From NCBI RefSeq assembly GCF_008831285.2, contig NC_045149.1:12218629-12282628 (forward strand): a DNA stretch of 64,000 nt, read 5' to 3'. Shown here piece by piece: positions 35,986 to 47,924 of the stretch (position 1 is the first letter of the stretch; each line of letters starts with the position of its first letter). The notes below the pieces were generated by a model. That model ran no database searches, had not been told where the DNA came from, and saw only the letters and a list, made by a program, of their open reading frames with translations. This DNA is from Nymphaea colorata. Taxonomy: Eukaryota > Streptophyta > Magnoliopsida > Nymphaeales > Nymphaeaceae. A program made the position numbers and the translations under genes.

Positions 35986-36889
35986 TAAAGCTCTGTTTGG
36001 GTAGAGGAAAGAGAAGGTACTGAATGGATATAGGGAAAGGAAAGGAAAGAAGAATGAAAAGAAATGAAAGGAAAGTGATAGTTGTAACAACTTGTTTGGA
36101 TAAAATACAAAGGAATATAATGAAATGATTAAACTTATGTTTGTTTAGACTATATAAAAGAAAGAAAATGAAAGAAGTTAAGTTAGTTTACAATAATACC
36201 CATAGCACTCTATAACTTATTATGCATCTATCGTTCCTCTCTCCACAATCAACAAGTAACTGGAAACAAGTGTAATTAAACTATTCTTCTTTTTCTCTTT
36301 CAATTTATAGTTTTATTTTGCAATCATGTTTTTTTTCTGGTTTTTATATAATAAATTTTCACATTTTTTTAAAAGAGCTACAACTGTAGATCACTATTCA
36401 GCTTCAATACATGTGTCGGTTGTTTAGTAAAGTGATATCATATATATGTGAGCATCCAAACCATAAGAAAATAGAAATAAACACCAAATCACATGTTCAT
36501 TCGACAAGCCTCCATGATATTGGTGGCTGATGAAGTTCAAAAAACAAGCAAAACGTTTTAATAAGACACCATATCAACTAATATAGTTGAATCAAATAAT
36601 TGAATTAAGGAACTTAATGCAATAATTCACAAGTTGAAGTTTAAAACAAAATGCCGCTACATATAATAATTGTATAATGATGAAAAAATCATGTAAACAA
36701 AAAACAAAAAATGGTGTTCATGACTCAAATAGTTTCAGTTCTATTAAGCATCCTAAATAAAACTTTCTTTTGTTTAAAAGAATGACAAACAGAAGACATT
36801 TCCATCCTTTTTTTTATCATCAACAAGATGGAGATATGCTTTAGTTTGTAACTCTTCTTCAAGATCATTAACTTTAAACTTTAGAAATA

Positions 36890-37700
36890 CATCTTCATTA
36901 AACTATTTACTTGAAGGTCTCTTTTCATACACAACATTACTTTCTTCCATAGCATTAGAAACATTTTAAAAGACATGTTTCATTATCTCAACCTATTTTA
37001 AATCATATGTAATTGCAGTTCCTCTCTTTATGTCTCGAGACATAACTTGTGTCGCGTTTGACAAATGGTTCCAACACTACTACTTGATTTTGAGAAACCA
37101 TTTCATCAATAAATTGGATTGTAGCTCTAATATTTTAATACACTAAAGTCAGTCAGCTACATTTTTCTTTAACTGTCACAGATGCTTCTCGTGTTGCTAT
37201 ATCATTACCAAATAAATTCAGTAATTTCTTATAGTTTGGAACATGTGTTGCCATTCACTTTCCTGCCATTGGATTTACATGTGCAAAGAAACACAAAAAA
37301 TATAAGAACAATAAGAAAACTCATATTTGACATAAAAATTTGATTATCAAGCCAAGAACTAACAAAATTGTTAAAAATAAAATTAGGTACCTCTATTATT
37401 AACTTTCATACTTTGTTCAGCTGTCAACATATATGTCTTGAACCAATGTTAAGTCCACTCACACCATTTTTAAAGATGTCATAACAATTACTAAAGTTAC
37501 TTTTCATGGTTTTTATGTGATTTTTATGTAATCTTTAGTTACCATCTTGCTCTACTTATCATTTAGCTCTGTGGCAATATTATCATACATGGTTGTAGTA
37601 AATTCACTCTATTGCCAATTATTTGTTGAAGTGATAATACATCAATGAGCACCATCTGTTTGATTCTTCTTCATTACTATTAGCTAAATGCATAGTAAAA
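36890..37700 (-). pseudogene. Myb/SANT-like Harbinger partner gene, left arm (decayed)
   Basis: On the minus strand, broken segments such as TMYDNIATELND and YIKIT match a Myb/SANT-like DNA-binding domain, and the downstream tail mirrors 39990-40250. PIF/Harbinger elements carry such a second ORF, which binds the termini and brings the transposase to DNA. Many stops and frameshifts. Called mainly through the better-preserved right-arm copy. Confidence 0.6.
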
Positions 37701-37814
37701 CAAGTACAAAAAAATGTGCATGATGAAAAGAAAACCATATGTGAGAAGATCATTAATTAAATTTAAAAGAATACAAAGAGAAATATTATAAGAGAAACAA
37801 AAATCAACATATCC

Positions 37815-38510
37815 TAGTGTTGCCACATAATTAAAGAGATACTCTGTCGTGTAAATTCTCCAACCTTATAGTCTTCATCTCGATAAACTTGAATAAAATC
37901 ATTCTCATTAGGTTGATTCATAAGTTATGCATCAACATCTTCAATAATATAATCATCTGGATCGAAACCCATGAGATAGTTGTATAGTATACAACATGCT
38001 AAGATTATTTATGCTTGTGTATTGCATGGATAAACTAGCTTTGTCGAATTAGCGATAGTTGAGATTTTTTTTTAAGACACTAAAAGATATTTCAGTGACA
38101 TCACGTAAAGAAGCATGTCCAAGATTGAACAACTCTTTTGCATTTTGTTGACCACGTTTGGAGTATTCTTTCAAATGATATCTCACACCTTTAAAAGATG
38201 CAATAAGTCCATCCTGGATAGCCAATGTCAACAAGATAATATTTACCTAAAATAATGAATATAAGTTACATTGTTAAGTTTATATTTCACAAAATTACTA
38301 AATTATGGAAGTTTTGAACTATAATTACCTTTCAGAATTCTTAATTTATCTTTTCTCGTCAATGCACTTTTTATGATTCTTGAATCAGAAGCAATTCCTT
38401 CTCAACTAGTTAGTATATAAGTAAATTTCATATCTTAAGAAAAACATGTTGTCAATGCATTTTGAGTTTGTCAATCTTGTCTACCTTGAAATCATGGTGC
38501 ATCCTCTAGG
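37815..38510 (-). pseudogene. PIF/Harbinger transposase fragment, left arm
   Basis: The minus strand encodes, in order: TQNALTTC; FTYILTS followed by a stop where W is expected; EGIASDSRIIKSALTRKDKL with the catalytic Asp of DSR; after an intron-like gap, GVRYHLKEYS, QNAKELFNLGHASLRD, SVLKK; and a tail with EDYKVGEFTRQSIS and MWQH. This is the C-terminal two-thirds of a DDE-type Harbinger transposase. The N-terminal part with the GAIDGTH-type Asp is missing at the palindrome centre. The longest open piece is 38049-38234. Not functional. Confidence 0.8.
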
Positions 38511-38694
38511 ATTATTTAACGTGAATATGTATTTGAACAATTGCACTAATACAATTTCGAAACACAAGGCAATGTCAATGTAATATTGTGTACCAATACT
38601 TTAATAATGCAATATTTTGTAACTTGTAATTATTACATTGACCTTAGCTTGTGTTTCACAATTGTATTGGTGCAATTGTATGTCTAGGAGATGC

Positions 38695-39350
38695 CTAATG
38701 AGTTCGTGGTAGGAAAGACTGGTTAACTCAAAATATATTGGCAGCATGTTCTTTTGTTATGTTACTTATAGACTAGCTACTTGAGAAAAAAATGCTTCTG
38801 ATTCAAGAATCATAAAATACGTGTTGACGAGAAAAGATAAATTAAGAATTTCGAAAGGTAACTATAGTTCAAAACTTACGTAATTTAGTAATTTTGTCAA
38901 ATATGAACTTAACAAGTGATTTATATTCATTGTTTTAAGTAAATATTATCTTGTTGATGTTGGCTTTCTGTTAAAGGGTGGACTTATTACACCTTTTACA
39001 AGTGCAAGATATTATTTGAAGGAATACTCCAAGCTTGGTCGACAAAATGCAAAAGTGTTATTCAATTTTGAAATATCTTTTGGTGTCTTGAAAAAAAAAT
39101 CTCAATTGTAGCTAGTTCGATAGAGCCAGTTTATTCATGCAATACATAGATCGAAATCATCTTAGCATGTTGTATACTACACAACTATCTCATGGGCATC
39201 AGTCCATATGCTTGTATTATTGAAGATGTTGACATAAGACTTATGAATCAACTTAATGAGAGTAATTATGTTCAAAGTAGATCAAAATGAAGACTATATG
39301 TTTGGAGAATTTACATGGCAAGGTATCTCTTCAATTATGTGGCAACACTA
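38695..39350 (+). pseudogene. PIF/Harbinger transposase fragment, right arm
   Basis: Plus-strand counterpart of the left-arm fragment: RGRKDWLTQNILAACSF, SDSRIIK, TRKDKLRI, YYLKEYSKLGRQNAK, SFGVLKK, EDYMFGEFTWQGISSIMWQH. It is interrupted by stops and frameshifts at different places from the left copy. It begins at the same point near RGRK. Confidence 0.8.
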
Positions 39351-39534
39351 TCAGTTTGAAGCTTCAATAAATCGATAGGACATGCTGATTTTTGTTTTTC
39401 TTATACTATTTCTCATTGTAGTCAATCTTTTGATTTAATTACATGATTTTCGTACATGCGGTTTCCTTTTCATCATGTATGTTTTTTTTACCTTGTTTTG
39501 TTCAACATTTATTAAATAACAATGAAGAAGAATC

Positions 39535-40150
39535 TGACACAAATAGATGGAGGAAAGACTGTTAAGGTACATTGGAGTTAATTTATGGACGATCTACACA
39601 TTTAGATGGATGAAAGACTGTTAAGGTACATTGGAGCTAATTTATGGATGATCTGCTCATTGATGCATTATTGTTTTAACAAATAATTGACAATACAGTG
39701 AATTGCACTTTTACTATAATGACGTATGATAATATTGACATAGAGTTGAATGATAGGTTGAGCAAGATGCTTACTAAAAAATGACAAAAAAAAATCATAT
39801 GAAAATCTTGAAGAGTAACTTCAATAATTGTTATGACATCTTTAAAAGTGGTTTGAATTGATTTAGCATGAACTCAAGGACAAATATATGAACAATTAAA
39901 CATGAAGTGTGGAAGCCATTAATAAAAAGTTACATAATTTTATTTTTAACAATTTTATTATTTGTTGGCTTGATAATCAACTCTTTATGTTAAATATGAG
40001 TTTTTTTTATTGTTCTTAGTTCTTTGTTATTGGAGCTATAATCCAGTTTATTGATGAAATGGTTTCTCAAAATCAAGTACTATTGAAACCATTTGTTAAT
40101 CTTGGAGAGGATTTTGAAGTTCAAGCTTAACCTAACACAAGTTACGTGTC
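39535..40150 (+). pseudogene. Myb/SANT-like Harbinger partner gene, right arm (decayed)
   Basis: Plus-strand fragments include MDDLLIDALL, MTYDNIDIELNDRLSKML and NCYDIFKSGLN, the pattern of a plant Myb/SANT-like domain found as the second gene of Harbinger elements. A ~60-bp internal duplication (AGATGGA...TGAAAGACTGTTAAGGTACATTGG) occurs at 39540-39660. Frameshifts and stops prevent translation. Confidence 0.65.
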
Positions 40151-41116
40151 GAGGGGTTAAAGGAGAAGAAGTGGAAATGAAGATGAATTAAAATAGATTG
40201 AGACATGAAAGATGTTTTTGAAAAGTTGCTAATGCAATTTAAAAAAATAACGTTGTGTATGAGCAGTGACCTTCAAGTAAATATTTTGCAGAAGATATAT
40301 TTCTAAAGTTTGATAGTATTGGTCTTGAAAAAAAAGTTACAAAATAAAACATAACTTCATTTTACTAATGACGAAAAAATAATAAAAACACTTTTTGTTT
40401 GTCATTTTTTTAAGTGAAAGGAGGTTTTATTTGTGATGCTTAGTAGAGCTAGAATTATTTGAGTTATGAACATCATTTTTTGTTTATATGAACTTTTCAT
40501 CATTAGACAATTAGTATACGTAGCAACCTTTTGTTTTAAACTTCACTTATAGTGAATTATTGCATAGAGACTTGTGGAATGTGCATATGATTTGGTGTTT
40601 ATATTTTCTATTAATTTGAATTTCAACATGCAATTGGTGTCACTTTACTCAACAATCAGCACAGGTATTGAAACTCCCTAGTGATCTATAGTGCTAGATC
40701 TTTTTAAAAAATCTGAGAATTTATGATATAGAAACCAATAAAAATTATGTTATTTTACTAATTATTGCAGAACAAAATTGTGAATTGTTACAGAAAAGGA
40801 AAAAATTTGATGATTGCCGGTTCAATTACACTTGTTTTCAGTTACTTGTTGATTGAAGAGAAAGGAGAGATAGATGCATAATAAGTTCTAAAGTGCTTGG
40901 GGTATTATTGTAAACCAACTTAAATTCTCACCTTTCATTTCTTTTATATAGTCTAAACAAAGATTTTAATAATTCCATTATATTCCTTTCCTTTTGATCT
41001 AAACAAACTTTTATAACTATCAATTTGATTTCCTTTTCTTTCCCTCTTTTTTTCCTATCTTTTCCTTTCCCCTCCATCCATTCCTTTCCCTCTCTGTCCC
41101 TCAATTTAAACCAAGC

Positions 41117-42193
41117 GGAAAAGGATTGAAAATGGCAGCTGTTTTATTCCAAGAAAAGTTTCATGCACCTCGCTATTGGGCTGAACTTGGAAGATCTTCA
41201 AGTTGGAGAGGACTGTGGGTCGAATGTTTGAGGCATGCAGTATCTTATTGTAGCATGTTTTCCAAAGAACATTCCATCATAAACGGTGTTGCAAAAGGAG
41301 AGACAATGATTCACTGGTGTCAATGCAGCCTATGTGCCGCATATCCTCGAGGTGCATGCATTCAGTATTGGATCCTTGGGGTTGGGGAGGGGGTTTTGGC
41401 TCTCACTCGAGCGACAAGATTTTCATCTTACTTGTGATAAGTTGTACACCAAAAAATAGAGGGGCTCTCAATTGGTATCATATGTAACTCTAGAATAAAC
41501 AAACTAAAATCTGCTGCAACCTGTAAAATAGGAAAAACAGAGTCAAGTTCTGGCACAACAGACAAAATATCAAGCTAAAAGTTTAAGGATTTTCACATAA
41601 AATGACATGTTTAATAACAGTGAATTGAGTTCTTTAGACAGAACCTGATTTTAAATTCTATCCACTTATTAGAACAATTAAATAAAATCAAACAATGCTT
41701 AAGGCTAATCTACCACTACTATAATGTTAGAAGCTTTAAGGAAGTAATTTACCTAATTTGTTATTGACGAATTGAGTTGAAAGTGAAAATGCCACCACAG
41801 AACAATGTAGGCCTCTCAAAACAACCCCTAATAAAAAGAACCATAAAAATCAAATAGTTGTGGAGAAAAATTTACAACTTTTTAGTTGGGACGTGAGAAC
41901 CAAATTGAACTCTCCATCAAATTTCAGATAAAAACTCTCAAGAAATCCAAATAATTTATTGGCCCAAAATTTTGATATGAAAGTGACAGGATGCAGAAAA
42001 ATAAAATAGAAATTCATTCTACTTCTAACATAAAAACCTATCATAACATTTAAATCAAGAATAGTGTAATGTCTAGAATAATAATGTTATACCCACTTCC
42101 AATCAATAGTTAAAATACTGAAAATTTGAGAGGAATGATGTTATCTAATTAAAAAAAAAAGTTCAAAAGCAAGCTAACTATGAGGTCAGATCT
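41117..42193. other. Sequence flanking the palindrome; one unsupported ORF
   Basis: An ORF of 103 codons at 41126-41437 (plus strand, MKMAAVLFQEKF...) has no family I recognise and may be chance. The rest is AT-rich without features. Confidence 0.3.
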
Positions 42194-42349
42194 AAAAACT
42201 AGTAGTCAAACACCAAATACACAAGGTAAAAGCCTGAACTATTATTGAAGAAAAAGAAAAGATAGAAAGGTAAAAACTAGTAGTCAAACACCAAATACAC
42301 AAGGTAAAAGCCTGAACTATTATTGAAGAAAAAGAAAAGATAGAAAGGT
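42194..42349. repeat. Perfect tandem duplication, 2 x 78 bp
   Basis: Two apparently identical 78-bp copies, 42194-42271 and 42272-42349, starting AAAAACTAGTAGTCAAAC. Confidence 0.95.
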
Positions 42350-42439
42350 AAAGGTGGCTCTCAGCGAAGGCAGTTGGTTCATTAATCATGCACCCAGTTT
42401 AATCTACGTTCCTAGAATTCTTGGAGCTTAGTTCTTCCT

Positions 42440-42960
42440 CTCTCATGTTTATATTTCACAGGGTTTGAACTCAATTCCAGTTGATTGAGCTCGGGCCAAA
42501 TCTGTTATGCCTGGGCCTATCTATCCTTAGTTTGGTTCAAGTTCATTCACTCAAAATTCAATTTAATTTAAGTTCCTAGGTTTTTGTAATTCATTCTTTT
42601 CTCTCTCTCTCCATTATATTTCAGGGTTTGAGCTCCCCTTCAACTCAACTGAGTAGAGTGAGTTTAAGCTGAGCTAGGGTTAAGTCTATTATTCCCACAT
42701 CTTCCTACCTTTAGTTAGATTCAAGATATAGTCCTTTGGATTTAGTTCAACTCAATTTCTGGAATTCATTCATTTCTCTCTCTTCACTATATTTCCAAGG
42801 TTTGAGTTCCGTTCCAACTCAAGTTAGTAGAGTGAATTCAAGCCAAGCTAGGGTTTAATTCTATTATTCCCACATCTACCTACCTCTAGTTAGATTCACA
42901 CTCTAGTGCTATGGATTTAGTTCAAGTCAATTTCCTAGGTTGTTGTTGCTGACTTTCTTT
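42440..42960. repeat. Three diverged ~170-bp tandem units
   Basis: The motif CAGGGTTTGAGCTC followed by CAACTCAA, GAGCTAGGGTT, TATTATTCCCACATC and TAGTTAGATTCA recurs from about 42455, 42624 and 42795. Copies 2 and 3 are closest. No coding potential. Confidence 0.7.
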
Positions 42961-43800
42961 ACTTGGCTTCATACCCAATGCTAAACTCTTTTCTTTATTA
43001 TTTAGAGGGCCAAGGAACCTCCTTTCCCCATGCCTCATGGGTCCAAGGCTGCGTTGGTGCCTGGGATAGAGTCAGTGTACCTATAATTTAATGCCGTGCT
43101 CTACCTCCATAAGCCATAGGAGGCATGTTGTTGACATGCCACCAGCCCCACTAGAAGCGATGCGCTCCTTGAAGCGCCCAACGTTGAACTTATTTCAGCT
43201 GGTATACGTCAATTTTTTTCAATATTTTAGCATATAATTGTTTGAGAGTTACTAATTTGAGGACCTCCAGCTCCGCCTATGAAAATTCCATTGGAAACCC
43301 AATTTTTCAATCCTTTCTAACTTTCCTTTCCAATTTGGGCCATTCAGTCCTTTTCTTATTTTGAGAAAAGTTGAATTTAAAGAAATCAGGAAAGAGTTTT
43401 CAGGTAAAATCTTGACCAGAACCAATCTAAAGGTAAACCCACAGTTTAGTACAGTTCCATTGACCAAAATCATACAAAATTTTATGTATCTGCACCATGA
43501 GCAAAATGTTCATTTCAACTAAGAGATAACCTGGAATTATATTCCAACCCACAAAAGTAGCTTAAACCTAATTTAGGGTTTAACTAATCTATTGAGACTC
43601 ACCAGCTTAAACCTAATCAAAGCCATCTAAACCACATGAACCCAGATTGAGTCTAAACCCAAGTTTGAACCATGTCCTACACAAATCAAAGCCTAGAAGC
43701 CGAAACCCAATTCTTTATAATCACATATGGGAGAAAAATCTACCAACCAATCCTCTTTTTGATCTATGATCAAGTTACATCTTCATAACCTGAAATTCCC
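42961..43800. other. Intergenic, nothing recognised
   Basis: A GC-richer patch at 43010-43200 has no supportable ORF or known motif. Confidence 0.35.
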
Positions 43801-43859
43801 CAGACCCCATTTTCATGCTTTGATCTCCATTCATACATATCTTACACTATGCATCGACA

Positions 43860-44460
43860 TTTTGAATCCAATTTTTGGTCTTTGATCTATCATCAATATG
43901 AATCTTTATCCTTTTAGTCCCATTTTCAACTTGGATATATGATCCACCTTTTTAATCCTAACCTAGAATCTACATTCAAGATTTGGACACATTTATCCAA
44001 GTTCAATATACTGCTTGAATTTCAAATCCAAATTCAAATTCCAATTCAATATTTTTGCTTAGCTTCAAATACAAATTCCAATTGCAAACTTTTACATGAC
44101 TTTCAAATCCAATACCTATTCAATATTTTACATGAGTTTCAAACCTAAACTCTAATGTCAAATTTTTACATGAATTTCAAATCCAAATCTTATAGTTTTA
44201 AATTTTTACGGTATTTTCACATCTAAATTTGAATTGGATATTTTTCTTGAGTTTCAAATCTAAATCCTAATTGCAAATTTTTTACATGAATTCCAAATCC
44301 AAATTCCAACTCAATATTTTTCATGAGTTGCAAATCCAAGTTCCAATTGCAAAATGTTACATGAATTTCAAAGCCAAATTGTTTTACATGAGTTTCAAAT
44401 CCTAATTCTAAATTTTCACTTGAATTTCAAATATCAATTTGATATTGTGTCATTTTATGA
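43860..44460. repeat. Degenerate TTTCAAATCCAAATTCCAA repeat array
   Basis: A ~40-50 bp motif around TTACATGAGTTTCAAATCCAAATTCCAATT recurs more than ten times with heavy divergence. The core is similar to the array at 10075-10550, though the unit length differs. Confidence 0.65.
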
Positions 44461-44829
44461 TTTATGGATTTTATTCTAAACCTCCACTTTCTAATGCTCT
44501 AAGTGGAGTACTTAATGTTGCTCCATTAAATAATGTTTTCTTGATGAAATATGCTTGGAATTGGAAAAATGTCCCCATCTACAGTTAAAAGGTTTCCTCC
44601 CTCCTTTTACAATCATAAATACCCACTTGGGAGGAGTCCAAGATGTCCAAGATGTCTAACAAGGTCTTGCGTAAGAGATAGAAGTTAAAGAGGTATTAAG
44701 GGCATTTTACAAATCCAAACATCTAAATATCCAAAAAATGCATCAGATAGAAGTTAGGAGGCGTCATACAAATCCAAATATGTGAATATCCGTGAAAATG
44801 GATAGAAATATATTTAATTTAAATTTTAT

Positions 44830-45179
44830 CAGTTGACATCCCTGTAAATCGGTTCGTCGGTCAGCCTGGACTCCGAGTGGCTTGAACCCGTCTCAAGTTG
44901 GTCGGGTGACGGTGCATATGACGCATTGACGAAATTCGGAATCCCCCTGCTGTGAAAATCACTGTTGCAATTTAAAAATTTACAGGTAAGGCCCCGCCTC
45001 TCTGTAGTTATCCTGAGACGAACCTATTTTCGTCGGAACTGTCCCCTCTACCTTTCTCTCCAACGAACAGCCAAAAAGACTCACCGGTGTGTTCTCTCTC
45101 TCTCTCTCTCTCTGTGCAACGAACAGCCGAAAAGACTCATTGGTGTGATCACAAATCGTGTTATACCTGTTATTCTCAG
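44830..45179 (+). promoter_or_regulatory. Promoter and 5' leader of the membrane-protein gene
   Basis: The GC content rises, with TGACG-type motifs near 44905-44930, then a pyrimidine-rich leader. A leader exon probably ends CTCAG at 45179, before donor GTAAGC. The leader contains a ~29-bp direct repeat (CAACGAACAGCC..AAAAGACTCA) at about 45061 and 45118, separated by a CT microsatellite. An alternative donor, CAG/GTAATC, lies near 45499. The transcription start is not fixed. Confidence 0.5.
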
Positions 45180-46454
45180 GTAAGCTTTCTATTTTGTTCA
45201 GATTGTCTCTTCCAATTGGTTATAGTTTGATTTTTCTTTTATGCACGGATTTTTAAGTTGCGAAATGAAGGATTTGATCTTGGTGGTGGTTTTCTGGGAC
45301 TATCTAACAGTGTCGCAAATTGGATTTTTTCCAGAAAACTGTATGATTTCCACTCTCAAGCCTAAAAGAGGAGCAGCGGGCGATCGAAGGAAGCACCATG
45401 AACGTCCCACATCCTTTTATTTCCAAAAGTGTTGCTGGTGCAACCAATAGGAAACTCTAACAGTATCCGAGATCTCGAGACTCCGTCTTTTCGTTCAGGT
45501 AATCCGGGACTTGGATCAATCATTTGTTTCTGTTAGATGGGTATTCGATAGTTTGACTCGGCATTCTGCTGGAGGGTGAATTATATGTACCTTATGCCCT
45601 TGATCTGCAAAACCCCTTGGTGAGTTGGATCACGGAAATTCGGGTCCTCGTTTTGTTCCTAGGCAACTTAGGTACCCTAAGAAACTGTATGAAGCATTAC
45701 TTCCTCCCTTTTGATGTTTGGGAAATTGCCGTATATGGATATACTAGTTTCCTTCATTCATGTGCGTGAAGGATAGTCAATAGGATTTCTGGGCGATATG
45801 ATGTACATAAGCATCCTTTTGTGTCTTCATCCTTGTTATAGATGTTTGCTGATTCTGTACTCACGCTACTTGCAGCATGGAAAGTCCCATCTTGAGATTG
45901 AGTTCTCTGTGTCTCGAGTCTCGACTCAGTACTGTAGTGTGCTTATGCGGAGAAAGAAAGCTTTTGATTGATACTTTGATTCGTCTTGGTCTAATGCTTA
46001 ACGTAAACATGCTTTGTCAAGTTTGGCATATGGTACATAGACACCAAAAACTCAATTCAAATTTTTTTGTTAGGTTAAGGTCATCTTTTAAACTCCACAT
46101 TGGACGACCAACTTTTGGCCGAAAGAAAGTCATTCTTGTTATGTCCCTTTTGCTCATTCAGCCTGAGTGTCTGTTAACAAATAGCGTACGCTTCCAACTC
46201 TGATAGCTTGATCTGCCACCTTAACTTGCTGCTACCTTTGAAGTCCTGAAGTTGCACTAAGTAGACTTAACTTTGAAGAAGCTGCCAGGCAGAAACTATC
46301 ATGTGCCTTCATTCAGACACCATAATGAGCTATTTAATACGATTATTTTTTCTGCATGAAGAATGCAATAGCTGATAAGTAGTTGTCAATTAGGTGTAAC
46401 AGAAATATAATACGTTATGACATATTTATTAAGTTGCTGTCCTATCTTGCTCAG
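45180..46454 (+). other. Probable 5' UTR intron
   Basis: Runs from donor GTAAGC at 45180 to acceptor TTGCTCAG ending at 46454, seven bases before the chosen ATG. The 109-residue ORF inside it (45877-46203) has no recognisable domain. Leader introns of about 1 kb are common in plant genes. Confidence 0.55.
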
Positions 46455-46461
46455 GACATCC

Positions 46462-47924
46462 ATGGGTAATCTTTTCAGCTATCTTCGCGGGCACAGTGAA
46501 CCGAAGCCACTTCTGTTATCAGGTTCTGTTTCTGATTCAGAAGATGAGGAATCTGAAGTTGCTGGAAAAATATGCTATATTGCAGCTTTTGATGAGCTTG
46601 AAGAAGGCCATGTGCAATATGATACTATCATTTGGGTCCTGATATCATTGCTGCTGGTTTTAGCCTGGGGAGTTGGGCTGGTTATGCTTTTGTATTTGCC
46701 TGTTAAAAGATACATATTGCGTAAGGATTTACATTCACGAAAACTTTATGTTACTTCGGAAGAGATTGTTTACAAGGTATACCATCCTTTCATTTCTATT
46801 CTTTGGGACTTTTTTCTCCTCATTATCACTTCTATATTTTGGCATTATGTGTATATATGTGTATGTCTTCTTTCTTCCACGGGTGTGTGTGTGTAATGTG
46901 TGTACATATGAGAGGGAGAGAGAAAGAGTTCTTGCAAGCTCTTTGCTGACCTTTTTTGGTTGTGAAGGTGTCAAGACCTTCATTTCTGCCATTTTTAGGT
47001 TCCATAAAAATTGAGAAACGCATGTTTCTGCCTCTGGTCATTGGTGTCGTTATTGAGCAAGGTATGGAGCTGAACCAGTTTTGCTGTTGTTGTTTGCTTC
47101 ATTTTTCTCTTTGTAGCATGAAATCTTGCACTAATCTTGGAATTATAAGAAAAAAAGGCTTTGCACCCAGTGCTGGCAGCTGGCGAGTACTTGCTGAGCC
47201 TTTGTCTAGGAATTACTCATGTGAAATCCTTCATGTTGTGCTTTAGTCATTTGAGTCGATCACATTTGAGGTTTCCGATTTTTTTTTTCTCTTTCATTAA
47301 GATTTGCCTTGATATTAGAAGATCTGCCCAAGTCCATTGGAATCAGACATCTGCAGGAGGAATTTTCCTGATGTGAGAATCCCCAATACATAAGTTTGTT
47401 TTTTCATGTTCAAGATCTCTCTCAAATACCCTAGTGATGCTCATCTTTAAGAAATAAGTTTAATTTCATAGCAATTGTGCTTTTCTGCCATAAAGAAGTG
47501 GAGTTCATTGTGGGATGTTTGATATGCCTTTTCTCTAATAATGAGAATGACTTGTCCTTTTGAATGTCTATGAATTAGTTTTTCAAAAAGCCTAATGAAA
47601 ATTAGTTTCCATCTCAAGATCACATTGCTCATTTTGTTTCTTGCCCTCTCATGATTCTTATGATATGGCAATATATCCGAGGGTGGATTTTCACTCTGTT
47701 CACTACGTATAGCAATTTTGTGTTATAAGATCCCAGATTGAGCATTTGCAGGTTTGTGCAACTTGCATAAAGTTGTGAGTTCTCATCTTTATTTCATTGT
47801 AGGGTGCTTGCAGTCTATTTATGGAATCCATACATGTAGGATTGAAAGCGTAGCTTCTGGCAAAACTGCACCAGTGGATGAGTTGCAGGTTCAAGGAGTG
47901 ACAAATCCAGGACAATTGCGGAAG
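46462..47924 (+). CDS. 5' exon cluster of the membrane-protein gene (exons 1-3)
   Basis: Exon 1 has exactly 105 codons, ending TTTACAAG before donor GTATAC. Exon 2 (94 nt) starts at the valine codon after acceptor GTGAAG. Exon 3 (122 nt) starts after TTGTAG and ends GCGGAAG before GTAATT. Phases 0, 1 and 0 fit, so the model is internally consistent. Introns 1 and 2 (191 and 741 bp) contain no other feature except a GT-rich tract near 46880. Confidence 0.88.

Larger units (their letters stand above)
35986..41116. mobile_element. Large imperfect palindrome of two PIF/Harbinger remnants
   Basis: The left arm (about 35986-38600) is the diverged reverse complement of the right arm (about 38615-41116), centred near 38605. 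Outer ends: CTCTGTTTGGGTAGAGG at left, and inverted CTTGGTTTAAATTGAGGG at right. Further in, both arms share GTTTAGACTATATAAAAG and TTTACAATAATACCC blocks. Each arm reads outward through the C-terminal part of a Harbinger transposase, then a Myb/SANT-like protein. Both arms begin inside the transposase at the same codon region (just before RGRK), so the N-terminal half with the first catalytic Asp is absent from both. The arms have decayed independently. Confidence 0.8.

Noticed and set aside
41126-41437. 103-codon ORF next to the palindrome as a gene
   Set aside because: No family recognised, no clear promoter or splice context; length alone is not convincing in this window.
46735-47041. Minus-strand ORFs across exon 1-2 of the membrane-protein gene
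   Set aside because: They are antisense shadows of a well-supported exon pair and a GT microsatellite.
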